DNA from: Steroidobacteraceae bacterium
Lineage (GTDB): Bacteria; Pseudomonadota; Gammaproteobacteria; Steroidobacterales; Steroidobacteraceae
Direction: 5' to 3'
NCBI GenBank assembly: GCA_041395505.1
Contig: JAWLAG010000002.1
Location: 439,001 to 503,000 of the forward strand
DNA: 64,000 nucleotides
In this document: piece by piece, positions 1-8,872 of the stretch
Position numbering within the stretch: position 1 is the first letter of the stretch
Layout: the number at the start of each line of letters is the position of its first letter
Notes under the pieces: generated by a model
Seen by the model: only the letters and a program-made list of their open reading frames with translations
The model's database searches: none
What the model was told of the DNA's origin: nothing
Translations under genes and position numbers: made by a program

Positions 1-241
1 GGTGCCGACTGCTATTGCGACTGGGTGTTCACTTATGCGGCCGTACGCTCTGCATTATGACGCGAAGTCATCCGCGAGATCCGACAGCCGGAACTGCGGT
101 GCAGTCGTTGGTCCAGGCAGGCGCCAAGGGAGTATCATTTGTTACTAATAATCAATAATTTTCGCGAGCCGGTGAAGGGCTACGCGCGTAGCGTTGAATA
201 AACAAACGCCAGAGAATTCGTCAACCGGGCAGGTATCCGTC
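1..241. other. Upstream region without a supported gene
   Basis: No open frame here resembles a known protein on either strand. The stretch from about 135 to 165 is markedly AT-rich compared with its surroundings and lies 80-100 bases before the response-regulator start, so it probably holds that gene's promoter. I cannot assign -35 and -10 boxes with confidence. Confidence 0.4.
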
Positions 242-934
242 ATGGGCGAGGGCAAGATACGCCTCGTGCTGGTGGATGATCATCCCATTCTGCGCCAGGG
301 ACTGCGCGCACTCCTCGAGCTGGAAGCGGATATCGTGGTCGTTGGCGAAGCGGGCGACGCCGAAGAGGCCTGCAATGTCGTTGGCCGCACCGAGCCCGAC
401 CTCGTCATCTCGGACATCGGCCTGACCGAATCCTCCGGCATCGACCTGATCGCACAGCTGCGCCGAGTGTTGCCACAGCTGCGCATTCTCATGCTGAGCG
501 CGCACTGCAGCGAAGAATACATTCGCGCCTCCTTCGCCGCCCAGGCCGATGGTTACATACTCAAGGATTCGAGCCGCGCCGAATTGCTCGTAGGCATACG
601 CAAAGTCGCCCGTGGTGAGCGCTACCTGTGCTCTGCGATCGAAGAACGCGTGCTTGGCTCTTTCGTTCGCGGCCACGCCAAGGCCGTCGATCCATTGCGC
701 CACATCACGGATCGCGAGAAGGAAGTGCTGACGCTGGTCGCGAGTGGCATGTCCAACAAGCAGATTGCGCGGCAACTGGATCTTTCCACGAAAACGGTCG
801 AAAAGCACCGTTCGAACCTGATGCGAAAGCTCTCGCTGCACAACACGGCGGCGATCACGATGTTTGCCGTGCAACATGGCCTCGTCAAGGCGGCCGCGCC
901 CGGCGTCGCCGAGCTGCCGCAGTCCGATCAGTAG
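242..934 (+). CDS. LuxR/NarL-family response regulator
   Basis: This is a two-component response regulator that would bind DNA when phosphorylated. Residues 5-120 form a receiver domain with acidic residues D12-D13 and the probable phospho-acceptor D58 in PDLVISDIGL, followed by the switch lysine in YILKDSS. The C-terminal part is a LuxR-type helix-turn-helix containing LTDREKEVLTLVASGMSNKQ and a KTVEKHRSNLMRKL recognition helix. I use the ATG at 242 because the receiver fold begins four residues later. A TTG at 194 in the same frame would add 16 residues, and an AGGGC-like sequence lies too far upstream of it. No partner kinase is next to it, so its signal is unknown. Its end overlaps the convergent gltX by seven bases. 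Confidence 0.85.
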   Translation: MGEGKIRLVLVDDHPILRQGLRALLELEADIVVVGEAGDAEEACNVVGRTEPDLVISDIGLTESSGIDLIAQLRRVLPQLRILMLSAHCSEEYIRASFAAQADGYILKDSSRAELLVGIRKVARGERYLCSAIEERVLGSFVRGHAKAVDPLRHITDREKEVLTLVASGMSNKQIARQLDLSTKTVEKHRSNLMRKLSLHNTAAITMFAVQHGLVKAAAPGVAELPQSDQ

Positions 935-2322
935 CGCGCGAGCAAAGCTTCGATTCGCGCCACCGTGCGCTCTCGGCCCAGCAGCTCCACGGTGACGTCG
1001 ATCGGTGGCGAGACAGCCACACCCGCAAGCGCCACCCGCAATGGCTGCGCAATCTTGCCAAGACCTGCACCGCGCTCTGCTGCGAGAGCGGCCAGGCAGT
1101 CGTGTATCGAGGCCTTCGACCAGGAGGCCAGTGCCCGGAAACGCCCGAGGAGCCCTGCCAGCACTTCGCGACCGGATTGATCGACATGCTTGGCCAGTGC
1201 CTTCGGGTCGTAGTCCACCTGCTCGACGAAGAAGAAGCGGCTGGCATCGGCCATGTCGACCAGCGTCTTCGCCCTTTCCCGCTGCGCATCCGCGACGGCC
1301 GCCGCATAGTCGCGATCCGTCACCGACACGCCGATGCGCGCCAGCTGCAGGATGAGTGCCGCGCCGAGTCGCTCGCTGCCTGCGCGCATGATGTGCTGCT
1401 GGTTCAACCACTGTAGCTTCTCGGGGTTGAAAGCCGCCGCAGACTTGTTGACGGCAGCGATGTCGAAAGCGTCGATCAACTCCGACATGGTGAACACCTC
1501 CTGGTCGCCATGCGACCAGCCGAGCCGGACGAGGTAGTTGAGCAGGGCTTCGGGAAGATAGCCCTGCTCTTCATATTGCAGGACGCTCACTGCGCCGTGA
1601 CGCTTGGACAGCTTCGCCCCGTCCGGCCCCAGGATCATCGGCACATGTGCGTAGGCCGGCGGAGTCGCGCCAAGTGCGCGCAGCATGTTCAGCTGTCGCG
1701 GCGTGTTGTTGAGGTGGTCGTCGCCGCGGATGACATGGGTTACGTTCATGTCGAGGTCATCGACCACCACGCAGAAATTGTAGGTCGGTGTGCCGTCGGA
1801 ACGCGCAATGATCAGATCATCGAGCTCGTTGTTGTCGAAATTGACCGGACCATGTACCAGGTCGTCGACCACCGTGCTGCCCTCGAGGGGGTTGCGAAAT
1901 CTGACCACCGGATCGACCCCGGGGCGCGGTTCGGTACGGTCGCGGCAGCGCCCGTCATAGCGGGGCTTTTGCTTGAGTGCCTGCTGCTGCGCACGCAACT
2001 GGTCGAGTTCCTCACGTGTGCAATAGCAATGGTAGGCATGGCCGTCACGCAACATGCCGGCGATGACCTCACGGTAGCGATCGAAGCGCTGGCTCTGAAA
2101 ATACGGTCCCTTGTCGTGATCGAGGCCGAGCCAACGCATGCCATCGAGGATGACCCTGACCGCCTCGTCGGTGGATCGTTCGCGGTCCGTATCCTCCACG
2201 CGCAGGATGAACTCGCCGCCACAATGGCGCGCGTACAGCCAGCTGAAGAGCGCCGTGCGCACGCCGCCGATGTGCAGCATGCCGGTCGGACTCGGCGCAA
2301 AGCGGGTGACGACCCTCGCCAT
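928..2322 (-). CDS. gltX: Glutamyl-tRNA synthetase
   Basis: The enzyme charges tRNA-Glu with glutamate using ATP in the cytoplasm. The 464-residue length is normal for a bacterial class I GluRS. The N-terminus FAPSPTGMLHIGG carries the HIGH-type ATP motif (H17-G20), and the KMSKS equivalent is KLSKR in GPDGAKLSKRHG. A CYC...C arrangement near residues 95-130 matches the zinc-binding insertion of many GluRS. The start ATG directly follows the TGA of the DUF937 gene, so the two are probably co-translated. The sequence does not tell me whether it is the discriminating form or also charges tRNA-Gln. The family call is firm. Confidence 0.97.
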   Translation of the reverse strand: MARVVTRFAPSPTGMLHIGGVRTALFSWLYARHCGGEFILRVEDTDRERSTDEAVRVILDGMRWLGLDHDKGPYFQSQRFDRYREVIAGMLRDGHAYHCYCTREELDQLRAQQQALKQKPRYDGRCRDRTEPRPGVDPVVRFRNPLEGSTVVDDLVHGPVNFDNNELDDLIIARSDGTPTYNFCVVVDDLDMNVTHVIRGDDHLNNTPRQLNMLRALGATPPAYAHVPMILGPDGAKLSKRHGAVSVLQYEEQGYLPEALLNYLVRLGWSHGDQEVFTMSELIDAFDIAAVNKSAAAFNPEKLQWLNQQHIMRAGSERLGAALILQLARIGVSVTDRDYAAAVADAQRERAKTLVDMADASRFFFVEQVDYDPKALAKHVDQSGREVLAGLLGRFRALASWSKASIHDCLAALAAERGAGLGKIAQPLRVALAGVAVSPPIDVTVELLGRERTVARIEALLARY

Positions 2323-2874
2323 TCAGCGTCGCAGGAATTTCCCGGCAAGATCGAGCAGATCATCGGCAATGGAACCATCGCCGTCGGCGTCGAGCAGCGC
2401 GCCCAAGGGCGAGCGGCCCGCGGCGGGTGCGTTTCGAGTCAGGCCAGCCAGCGCACCCTGCGAGTGCTGCTTGCCGAGCGAACCCAGCACGAGGCCCGCG
2501 ATCATGGGCAGCATCTGCTTGACGACCGCAGCGCCGACACCGGTGTTGCTGCCAACGCGATCTGCAAGCGAGCGACTGACATCCTTGCTACCGAGAATGT
2601 GCCCGAGAATGCCATTGCCGTCCGCAATGCCTGCAGCCGATCCCAGGGACGACAGATCGTCGAGATAGCGCTGGTGATTGCCGCCGGCCAGCGCTCCGAG
2701 TAATGCCTCGAGACCACCCGAGGACTGGCTATTGCGCGCAAGCCCCTGGCCCAGCACCTGGGTGATCTGCGCGATGGCATCCTGGGTCTGCCCAGGTTGC
2801 GTACCGAACTGCCGTGCCATTTGCGAAACGAGCGAACCGCCGCCCGCTGCCAATACTGATTCGATGAGGTTCAT
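2323..2874 (-). CDS. DUF937 (YidB-like) protein
   Basis: A 183-residue protein of the DUF937 family, whose function is not established. It begins MNLIESVLAAGGGSLVSQ and has repeated short Gly/Ala/Leu-rich helices, with LLDADGDGSIADDLLDLAGKF near the C-terminus, which resembles a calcium-type DGDGS loop. I chose the ATG at 2874 because GGGAGAGG lies about ten bases upstream. A longer in-frame start at 2898 lacks this site. It has no signal peptide or membrane segment. Its stop codon abuts the gltX start, so it is probably the first gene of a two-gene operon. Confidence 0.75.
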   Translation of the reverse strand: MNLIESVLAAGGGSLVSQMARQFGTQPGQTQDAIAQITQVLGQGLARNSQSSGGLEALLGALAGGNHQRYLDDLSSLGSAAGIADGNGILGHILGSKDVSRSLADRVGSNTGVGAAVVKQMLPMIAGLVLGSLGKQHSQGALAGLTRNAPAAGRSPLGALLDADGDGSIADDLLDLAGKFLRR

Positions 2875-2977
2875 CCGCGACGCCTCTCCCTCTGGCAATC
2901 ATTGAAATGAGACCTGATTCTACCTGTTTGCGGCGTCGCTTGGGCGGCGTCACCAGAGCGGCTACACTGGCCGCGCC

Positions 2978-4315
2978 ATGCAGGACCTTGCGGTTCATCC
3001 ACTCGATCGCAATTTGAGCCAACGCAACCTGCTCGCCTGGTTCGCGCCGGCGTCGCGGCTTGCGTTGCAGCACTGGCCAATCGTGCTCGCCGCCACCGCG
3101 CTGGCTTTCCTGGCACAGTGGCTGGCGTCGCTGATGATGCCCGACAACGTCCTCACCCGCAGCGTCTGGAGCCTCATCCTGCCCTGGGCGCTCGAGTATG
3201 CGGCGCTCACGATCGTCGCGGTGCTGGCCTACGCCATGCTGGCTGGGCGCGAAGGAGCGTTACATGGCTGTGGACGGGTCAACGAACGACCCGCCATGGT
3301 GGGTCGCAGCCTCGAGATCTGCATGTTCTGGACGATTTTCGCTGCCGTGTTCACGTCGCTCCTTATTCTGCTCGTGAAACTGGTCGTCGCCATGATTCCT
3401 GCCATCGGTGCCAAGGGTGTCGGCGTATTGATACTCGTCGCCGTATACGGCTTGATTGCCCTGCCCATCCTTACGTTCCTGCTGGCACCCCTGTGGGTCT
3501 TCTTTGCCGTTGCGGCACTGCTGTCCCATGCCCGGGTTGCACGCGCAAGCGAATCGGGCGTCGATGCCGTGCTGCGTTCGCTCGCGCGGGTATGGGGCCA
3601 GAAATGGCGCATTCTCCTGCCCTCCTATCTGATCGCGGCGATCATGGCGGTAGTGCTTTTCGCACTCATGAAGCTGCGCCTGATCAGCATCGTGGGCCCC
3701 GGCACGGCCTGGGGACTCCTGTTCAGCAGCGCCTTCGTCGGCTTCGGCGTCGCGCTCACATTCGTCATTGAACGCTGTTACGCACCCGAGCTCGGCATGG
3801 ACGAGGACTACGACGCAGCTGCCGATCCGCGGCCTTCGACACCGATGCGCGCGTCTGCGCCAGCGCCCACCCCTGCGCCTGCGCCAGCGCCAGCGCCAGC
3901 GGCCGATGCGGCCGCGTCACCCACGAGCACTGTCGAAGCCGCTGCACAGGTTGCGGAAGTCATGCTGTCAGATCGCAAGGCACCGGTGGCCGCAGCCGTC
4001 GAACAGGGCCTCGCACTCGATCCGCGTTTTTTCCTCGAACGTGAAGACCAGACCGTCGCGCTTGCCAAGCGACTGGCGCAGGAGCGGCGACCGGAACTTG
4101 CGCTGCGCATCCTGCAACCGTTCGTCAAGGAGAAGCGATCGCACCCCATGCACTTGAGTGCTGCGCTCCTGGTCGTCGATCTGCTCGCGCGTGCGCTCAA
4201 GCAACCCGAGCCGGCGCGGAAGCTCCTGGCACAGCTGCGCGAACTCTATCCCGGGGACAACATGGTCGCGAGCATTGGACGGCAGTTGGGCCTCGACCGC
4301 CCGCAAGGAAATTAG
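2978..4315 (+). CDS. Integral membrane protein with Ala-Pro linker and C-terminal helical repeat region
   Basis: I do not recognise a characterised family. The first 270 residues contain about six hydrophobic segments, near 33-52, 66-88, 113-137, 143-165, 205-226 and 235-262. They are followed by an acidic stretch (ELGMDEDYDAAADP), then a low-complexity Ala-Pro linker around residues 290-310. The last 130 residues are soluble and helical, with ALRILQPFVKEKRSHP and LARALKQPEPARKLLAQL resembling TPR-like repeats. This suggests a membrane anchor presenting a cytoplasmic protein-binding domain. The stop overlaps the convergent cdsA-like gene by four bases. Confidence 0.7.
   Translation: MQDLAVHPLDRNLSQRNLLAWFAPASRLALQHWPIVLAATALAFLAQWLASLMMPDNVLTRSVWSLILPWALEYAALTIVAVLAYAMLAGREGALHGCGRVNERPAMVGRSLEICMFWTIFAAVFTSLLILLVKLVVAMIPAIGAKGVGVLILVAVYGLIALPILTFLLAPLWVFFAVAALLSHARVARASESGVDAVLRSLARVWGQKWRILLPSYLIAAIMAVVLFALMKLRLISIVGPGTAWGLLFSSAFVGFGVALTFVIERCYAPELGMDEDYDAAADPRPSTPMRASAPAPTPAPAPAPAPAADAAASPTSTVEAAAQVAEVMLSDRKAPVAAAVEQGLALDPRFFLEREDQTVALAKRLAQERRPELALRILQPFVKEKRSHPMHLSAALLVVDLLARALKQPEPARKLLAQLRELYPGDNMVASIGRQLGLDRPQGN
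3857..3902 (+). repeat. GCGCCN hexamer tandem repeat coding Ala-Pro
   Basis: Six to seven imperfect copies of a GCGCCA/GCGCCT hexamer encode an alternating Ala-Pro linker inside the membrane protein gene. Such repeats can change length by slippage, which would alter the linker but keep the frame. Confidence 0.7.
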
Positions 4316-5250
4316 GCGAAAAAGAAGCGCGTCACGTGAAAGAACAACGGCGCTGCGAAGCACAGTGAGTCGATGCGATCGAGCACGCCGCCATGACCTT
4401 CGATGGCGGTACCGAAGTCCTTCACTCCACGATCCCGCTTGACCGCCGACATCACCAACCCGCCCGAGATACCGGCTATCACGATCAGCAGCGCAAAGGC
4501 CGCTGCCTGCCAGGGCGAAAACGGTGTCGCCCACCATAGCGCTGCCCCCAGTGCAACCGCCGATAACCCACCGCCCGCATAACCTTCCAGCGTCTTGCCG
4601 GGGCTCAATTTCGCCACAATGTGCCGCTTGCCGAAGAGCTTGCCGAACACATACTGCAATACGTCCGACATCTCGGTCACCAGAACCAGGAACAGCAGCA
4701 GCTTGGCGTTCTGACCGGCGTAGCCCTCGATGTCGAGCATCAGCAGCGCAGGTGCGTGGCTCACGCAAAAGACGGTGATCATCAGCATCCACTGCAACAT
4801 CGAAGTGCGTGCAAGGAAGTCCTGGGTATCACCGGACAGCGCCTGGCGCAGCGGCAGGAGCAGATAGGCGTAGACAGGGATCAGCAGTGCGAACAAGCCA
4901 TACCAGTTGATACCAACCAATAGGTACTGCAATGGCAGGAATACGAAGAATGCCAGGAACATGGCCCGATGGTCCGCGCGCCGTGCCGGCAACAGGGCCG
5001 CGAATTCGCGCATCGCCATGAACGACACCAGGGCGAACATCACGAGCGAACCATAGGGCGCGGTGGCGATCGCAACGGTGAATACCACCACCATCGCCCA
5101 CCAGGCACGAATCCTGGCATTGAGATTGGATACCGTGGCGCTGTCTGGCTGACGCCGCTGCATCAGCCAGCCGATCAGCGACGCCGCGGCCAGTACGGCG
5201 ACGATGCCCGCCACGAGCCAGAGGAGTTCGAGATCGACCGATGGCTTCAT
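4312..5250 (-). CDS. Phosphatidate cytidylyltransferase (CDP-diglyceride synthase) family
   Basis: This enzyme would make CDP-diacylglycerol from phosphatidic acid and CTP in the inner membrane. The 312-residue protein has about eight membrane segments. Near its C-terminus is the family signature SAVKRDRGVKDFGTAIEG, then HGGVLDRIDS, with the conserved K-D, H-G-G and D-R residues all present. It is the last gene of a leftward operon after a plsC-like and a CDP-alcohol phosphotransferase gene, each overlapping the next by four bases. This order resembles the ynb-type set in E. coli rather than the housekeeping cdsA locus, so it may be a second, specialised copy. Confidence 0.88.
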   Translation of the reverse strand: MKPSVDLELLWLVAGIVAVLAAASLIGWLMQRRQPDSATVSNLNARIRAWWAMVVVFTVAIATAPYGSLVMFALVSFMAMREFAALLPARRADHRAMFLAFFVFLPLQYLLVGINWYGLFALLIPVYAYLLLPLRQALSGDTQDFLARTSMLQWMLMITVFCVSHAPALLMLDIEGYAGQNAKLLLFLVLVTEMSDVLQYVFGKLFGKRHIVAKLSPGKTLEGYAGGGLSAVALGAALWWATPFSPWQAAAFALLIVIAGISGGLVMSAVKRDRGVKDFGTAIEGHGGVLDRIDSLCFAAPLFFHVTRFFFA

Positions 5251-5888
5251 GACCGTCGCGGCTCGAGTGCCTGCAGCGCCTCGCGGCAGCGTGCCAGGAA
5301 GCCGTCCTTGTCCTCATCTGCGGCGAGCCGCAATTCCTCACCGAAAATCACGCGGCCCTGGACGGGCACCGGCAAGGCCTCGCCCTTCGGCAGTATGCGC
5401 GCGAGGTTGCCGAGCCACACCGGCACCAGCGGCACGTCTGGCCTGTTCTTCGCCAGGTGAAACAGGCCAGATCGGAAGGGCAGCAGATCCGCGCCGTCGC
5501 CGCGCGTGCCTTCCGGAAAGATGATGATGTTCTCGTTGGCATCCAGCACGTCGGTCATGGCACGCATACCGGCCTCGCGTTGCTGATTCTGAAACTGCGG
5601 ATTCGCCGGTGGTTTGCGATCGATCAGGAGCGCGCGAAACACACGCGTTGCGAGGTAGCGGCGCAAGGCGCCGCGCTCCCAGTAATCGCGTGCCGCAACG
5701 GCCCGGGTTCGCGCGCGCAATTGGGGCGGAAGCGTGCTCCAGATCACGAGCGTGTCCAGGTGTGAACCATGGTTGGCGAAAAAAATGCGCGCGCCGACCG
5801 CCGCTGGATCGCAATGCCAGACGGGCGCGGCACCGGTCAGTAATCGACAAAGCAGTCGCAATGCGCCGCCCACGCCGGCGGCGATCAT
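5247..5888 (-). CDS. PlsC-like 1-acyl-glycerol-3-phosphate acyltransferase
   Basis: This would transfer an acyl chain to lysophosphatidic acid or a related acceptor at the membrane. The 213-residue protein shows the acyltransferase motif NHGSHLD (the HX4D catalytic pair) and FPEGTRGDG, which forms the phosphate-binding block. A hydrophobic N-terminus (MIAAGVGGALRLLCRLL) probably associates with the membrane. It overlaps both neighbours by four bases and sits between CDP-alcohol phosphotransferase and CDP-diglyceride synthase genes, so the three products probably act in sequence: acylation, CDP activation, then head-group transfer. The acceptor is not known. Confidence 0.88.
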   Translation of the reverse strand: MIAAGVGGALRLLCRLLTGAAPVWHCDPAAVGARIFFANHGSHLDTLVIWSTLPPQLRARTRAVAARDYWERGALRRYLATRVFRALLIDRKPPANPQFQNQQREAGMRAMTDVLDANENIIIFPEGTRGDGADLLPFRSGLFHLAKNRPDVPLVPVWLGNLARILPKGEALPVPVQGRVIFGEELRLAADEDKDGFLARCREALQALEPRRS

Positions 5889-6529
5889 CCGCGGCCTCGC
5901 AGCTCACCGGCGATGGCGCGCAGGCGCAGTATCGATGTCAGGAGCGATCCTGTCAGGATGATGACGAGCGCTGCGAGCAGCAACCACTTCGCCGAGGCAC
6001 GGTCTGGCCCGAGCGCGCCCAGGAGCGTCGCTCCGGTGAGCACCGCCATGCGCTGCGACTTCGACTGCGGGCCGAAGAAATGCTGCTTCGTACCGAGCGA
6101 TCCGCCGAGTACCCGCACATAGGCAGTGAGCAGTGCGGCCATAGCGGCCGCGGCGCCGAGTGCCGGCCCGTGGGCGTCTTCGCCGAGCGCCAGGCCTGCG
6201 CCGACCAGCAGCGCTACATCGGCCATGCGATCAGGGACATCGTTGTAGAGCGCACCCAGCGCCGTAGCCCGGCCATGCAGGACGGCGACCATGCCGTCGA
6301 GCATGTTGCACAGCAGTCGCAACTGGATGCATAGCGCTCCAAGAAACAGGGACCAACGCCAGTGGCCGGCCGCGTCGGCGAAGCTCGCGAGCTGCCAACC
6401 GCCTGCGAGCGCGATGACGAGGCCAAGCGTCGAGATCATGTTGGCAGTAAGGCCCGTCGCTGCCACGCGCCGCGCCAATGCCGCCGCCCAGGCGGTATTG
6501 CGAGTCGCGATGGGTCGGCGTTCAGCCAT
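5885..6529 (-). CDS. CDP-alcohol phosphatidyltransferase family protein with altered motif
   Basis: Members of this family move a phosphatidyl group from CDP-diacylglycerol to an alcohol in the membrane. The protein has 214 residues and about five to six membrane helices. The canonical motif D-x2-D-G-x2-A-R-x8-G-x3-D-x3-D is present in position but altered: N75-x2-D78-G79-x2-A82-V83-x8-G92-x3-N96-x3-D100. Two metal-binding Asp are Asn and the Arg is Val. From memory, E. coli YnbA-type proteins also carry Asn at these Asp positions, so this may be a real subfamily rather than decay. It overlaps putP by eight bases and the plsC-like gene by four. Confidence 0.82.
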   Translation of the reverse strand: MAERRPIATRNTAWAAALARRVAATGLTANMISTLGLVIALAGGWQLASFADAAGHWRWSLFLGALCIQLRLLCNMLDGMVAVLHGRATALGALYNDVPDRMADVALLVGAGLALGEDAHGPALGAAAAMAALLTAYVRVLGGSLGTKQHFFGPQSKSQRMAVLTGATLLGALGPDRASAKWLLLAALVIILTGSLLTSILRLRAIAGELRGRG

Positions 6530-7967
6530 GCGGGCGTTGCGGGCCGTCGAGGCGGCTCACCAGCACGATGGCGAGCATCGACAGCAGGAATCCTGGCACG
6601 AGTTCGTAGAGGGCAAACAGCTCGCCATGGCCCTGCTTCCAGAGAATGACAGTCAGCCCGCCCACCACGATGCCCGCCAATGCACCGCGGCGGGTCATGC
6701 CTTGCCAGTACAAGGACAACAGGATGGCCGGTCCGAATGCGGCGCCGAAACCCGCCCAGGCCCAGCCGACCAGTTCCAGCACGCGGCTTGTCGGGTCGAG
6801 CCCGATCAGATAGGCAATGATGGCGATACCGAGTACTGCACCGCGACCGACCCACAGGAGCTCGCGCGGCTGCGCGGCCTGGCGCAACAGGCCCTTGTAG
6901 ATGTCTTCGGCGAATGCGGACGACGCGACCAGCAGCTGGGCCGATGCCGTGCTCATGATCGCCGCCATGACACCGGCGAGACAGACGCCGGCAATGGCCG
7001 GATGAAAAAGCGTCGTCGCCATGACGATGAATACTTTTTCGCTGTCGGCACCGGCGAGCGGCGGATCGAGCAATAATCGGCCCGCGAGGCCGACCAGTAC
7101 CGCCGCGACCAGCACGATGATCACCCAGATCATGGCGATCCGACGCGCCGGCGTAAGGTGCGCGGCACTGCGTGCCGCCATGAAACGAGCGAGAATATGC
7201 GGTTGGCCGGCATAGCCCAGACCCCAGCCGGCAAGTGACAGGATGCCAATGAGGCCGAGACGCTCGCCATCATTGGCAATGAACGGGTTCAGCAACACCG
7301 GGTCGAGCACGTTGAGCCGGGCGAGGAGCATGTCAGGTCCACCCGTCAGCGACACGCCGAGCGCCGCCACCACGATCAATGCGAAGAACATCAGCGTGCC
7401 CTGCAACACGTCGGACCAGCTGACCGCGAGGAATCCGCCGAAAAAGGTGTAGCTGAGCATCACGACCGTACCCCAGAACATCGCCTGTGCATGCGGCAGG
7501 GCGAACAGGGTGGCGAACAGCTTGCCCGCGGCCACGAATCCGGAGCTCGTGTAGAAAACGAAGAACACCAGGATGAACAAGGCCGCGATCGAGCGCAGCA
7601 GCCGCCGGTCGCCAAAGCGGCGCGCAAAATAATCCGGCAGCGTCAGGGCATCGTCGAGTTTCTCGGTCGCCGTGCGCAGTCGCGCCGCGACGAAACGCCA
7701 GTTGAGCCAGGTGCCGATCACCAGGCCGCCGAGCAACCACACCGAGTCGAAACCCGAGGCATAGGCGAGTCCGGGCAGTCCCATCAACAGCCAGCCACTC
7801 ATGTCGGTCGCCTGGGCACTGAACGCCGTCACCCAGCTGTTGAGACTGCGGCCCCCGAGGATGAAGTCGCCGAGATTCTGCGTACGCCGGTAGGCAATGA
7901 AGCCGAGCACCAGACAAAAGCCCATATAAAGGACCATCATGGCGATGGTCGAGCTGTTCGCCGCCAC
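6522..7967 (-). CDS. putP: Sodium/proline symporter (SSS family)
   Basis: This imports proline with sodium across the inner membrane. It has about 13 transmembrane segments, and the signature SAQATDMSGWLLMGLPG closely matches PutP. GFDSVWLLGGLVIGTWLNW and LPDYFARRFGD are also typical. I place the start at the GTG at 7967 because GGGGAGG lies just before it. The longer frame from 8021 would run into the divergent dioxygenase gene and lacks a ribosome site. It is the first gene of a four-gene leftward operon with overlapping lipid genes, an unusual pairing. No proline dehydrogenase is in the window. Confidence 0.9.
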   Translation of the reverse strand: MAANSSTIAMMVLYMGFCLVLGFIAYRRTQNLGDFILGGRSLNSWVTAFSAQATDMSGWLLMGLPGLAYASGFDSVWLLGGLVIGTWLNWRFVAARLRTATEKLDDALTLPDYFARRFGDRRLLRSIAALFILVFFVFYTSSGFVAAGKLFATLFALPHAQAMFWGTVVMLSYTFFGGFLAVSWSDVLQGTLMFFALIVVAALGVSLTGGPDMLLARLNVLDPVLLNPFIANDGERLGLIGILSLAGWGLGYAGQPHILARFMAARSAAHLTPARRIAMIWVIIVLVAAVLVGLAGRLLLDPPLAGADSEKVFIVMATTLFHPAIAGVCLAGVMAAIMSTASAQLLVASSAFAEDIYKGLLRQAAQPRELLWVGRGAVLGIAIIAYLIGLDPTSRVLELVGWAWAGFGAAFGPAILLSLYWQGMTRRGALAGIVVGGLTVILWKQGHGELFALYELVPGFLLSMLAIVLVSRLDGPQRPHG

Positions 7968-7999
7968 AGAGCCTCCCCGAAAACCGCATAATATCCCAG

Positions 8000-8794
8000 G
8001 TGACGCATATTGCCCGTCCAATCACGCCTGCGATCGGTGCCGAGGTGTCCGGACTCGATCTGGCGGCACCGCTCGATGAGTCGATCGCCGCATTCCTGCG
8101 CGAATCACTGGCGCGCTTTGGCGTGCTCAGCCTGCGTGGCCAGTCATTGTCACCCGGGCGCCAAGTCGAGATCGCTGCATTGTTCGGCCGTCCGGTCGCA
8201 GATCCGCATCCGAAATTCGGTCATGTCGACGGATATCCGCAGGTATCGATCGTGATCAACGACGAGAAGAATCCGCCGGAGATCAATGTCTGGCACGCCG
8301 ATCTGACATTTCGGGCGCAGCCTGGACTCGCCTGCGTCCTGCATTGCATCGAACTGCCAGCAACCGGCGGCGATACGCTGTGGTCGAGCATGGCGGCGGC
8401 CTACGATGCGCTATCCCCGGCGATCAAGCGGTTGATCGAACCGTTGCAGGCTGTGCATCGACTCCCGGTCGACGGCTATCCGCTCGAGGCGGTCATGGCC
8501 ATGCCGGACCGCGAGAGTATTCATCCGGTGGTGCGTCGCCATCCCGTCTCAGGCTGTGCCTGCTTGTATGTCAACAGCGTCTACACGCGCGAGATCGTCG
8601 GCCTCAGCCGCAATGAGAGCCGCCACCTGCTGGCCATGCTGTTCGAGCACGTCGCCTGTCCGGACTTCCAGATGCGATACCGGTGGCAGCAAGGCTCATT
8701 GGTGATCTGGGACAATCTATTGACTCAGCACTATGCAGCCGCCGACTACTACCCGCAGCGCCGGGTGATGCATCGCGTCGCAGTCGCCCCCTGA
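8000..8794 (+). CDS. TauD/TfdA-family Fe(II)/2-oxoglutarate dioxygenase
   Basis: A 264-residue cytoplasmic dioxygenase that would oxidise a small organic acid, sulfonate or aryloxy-type substrate using 2-oxoglutarate and O2. The metal ligands are visible as HAD in NVWHADLTF and the distal His in RRVMHRVAVAP, with the 2-oxoglutarate-binding Arg in the same C-terminal block. TGGDTLWSSMAAAYDALS is the usual region after the HxD motif. The start is a GTG at 8000, divergent from putP with about 30 bases between them. No sulfonate or taurine transporter is adjacent, so the substrate cannot be given. Confidence 0.9.
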   Translation: MTHIARPITPAIGAEVSGLDLAAPLDESIAAFLRESLARFGVLSLRGQSLSPGRQVEIAALFGRPVADPHPKFGHVDGYPQVSIVINDEKNPPEINVWHADLTFRAQPGLACVLHCIELPATGGDTLWSSMAAAYDALSPAIKRLIEPLQAVHRLPVDGYPLEAVMAMPDRESIHPVVRRHPVSGCACLYVNSVYTREIVGLSRNESRHLLAMLFEHVACPDFQMRYRWQQGSLVIWDNLLTQHYAAADYYPQRRVMHRVAVAP

Positions 8795-8872
8795 CCCGCT
8801 CCGCCTGCGCAGCGCGACCAAGTCCGCTAGACTTCAGGCTCGTCAGCACAGGCCGCAGGGGATTCGCGCCGC

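Noticed and set aside
221..1411. Long minus-strand open frame of 396 codons across the response regulator and gltX
   Set aside because: Its composition is Arg/Ala/Gly-rich shadow coding, with no family motifs, and it crosses two well-supported genes.
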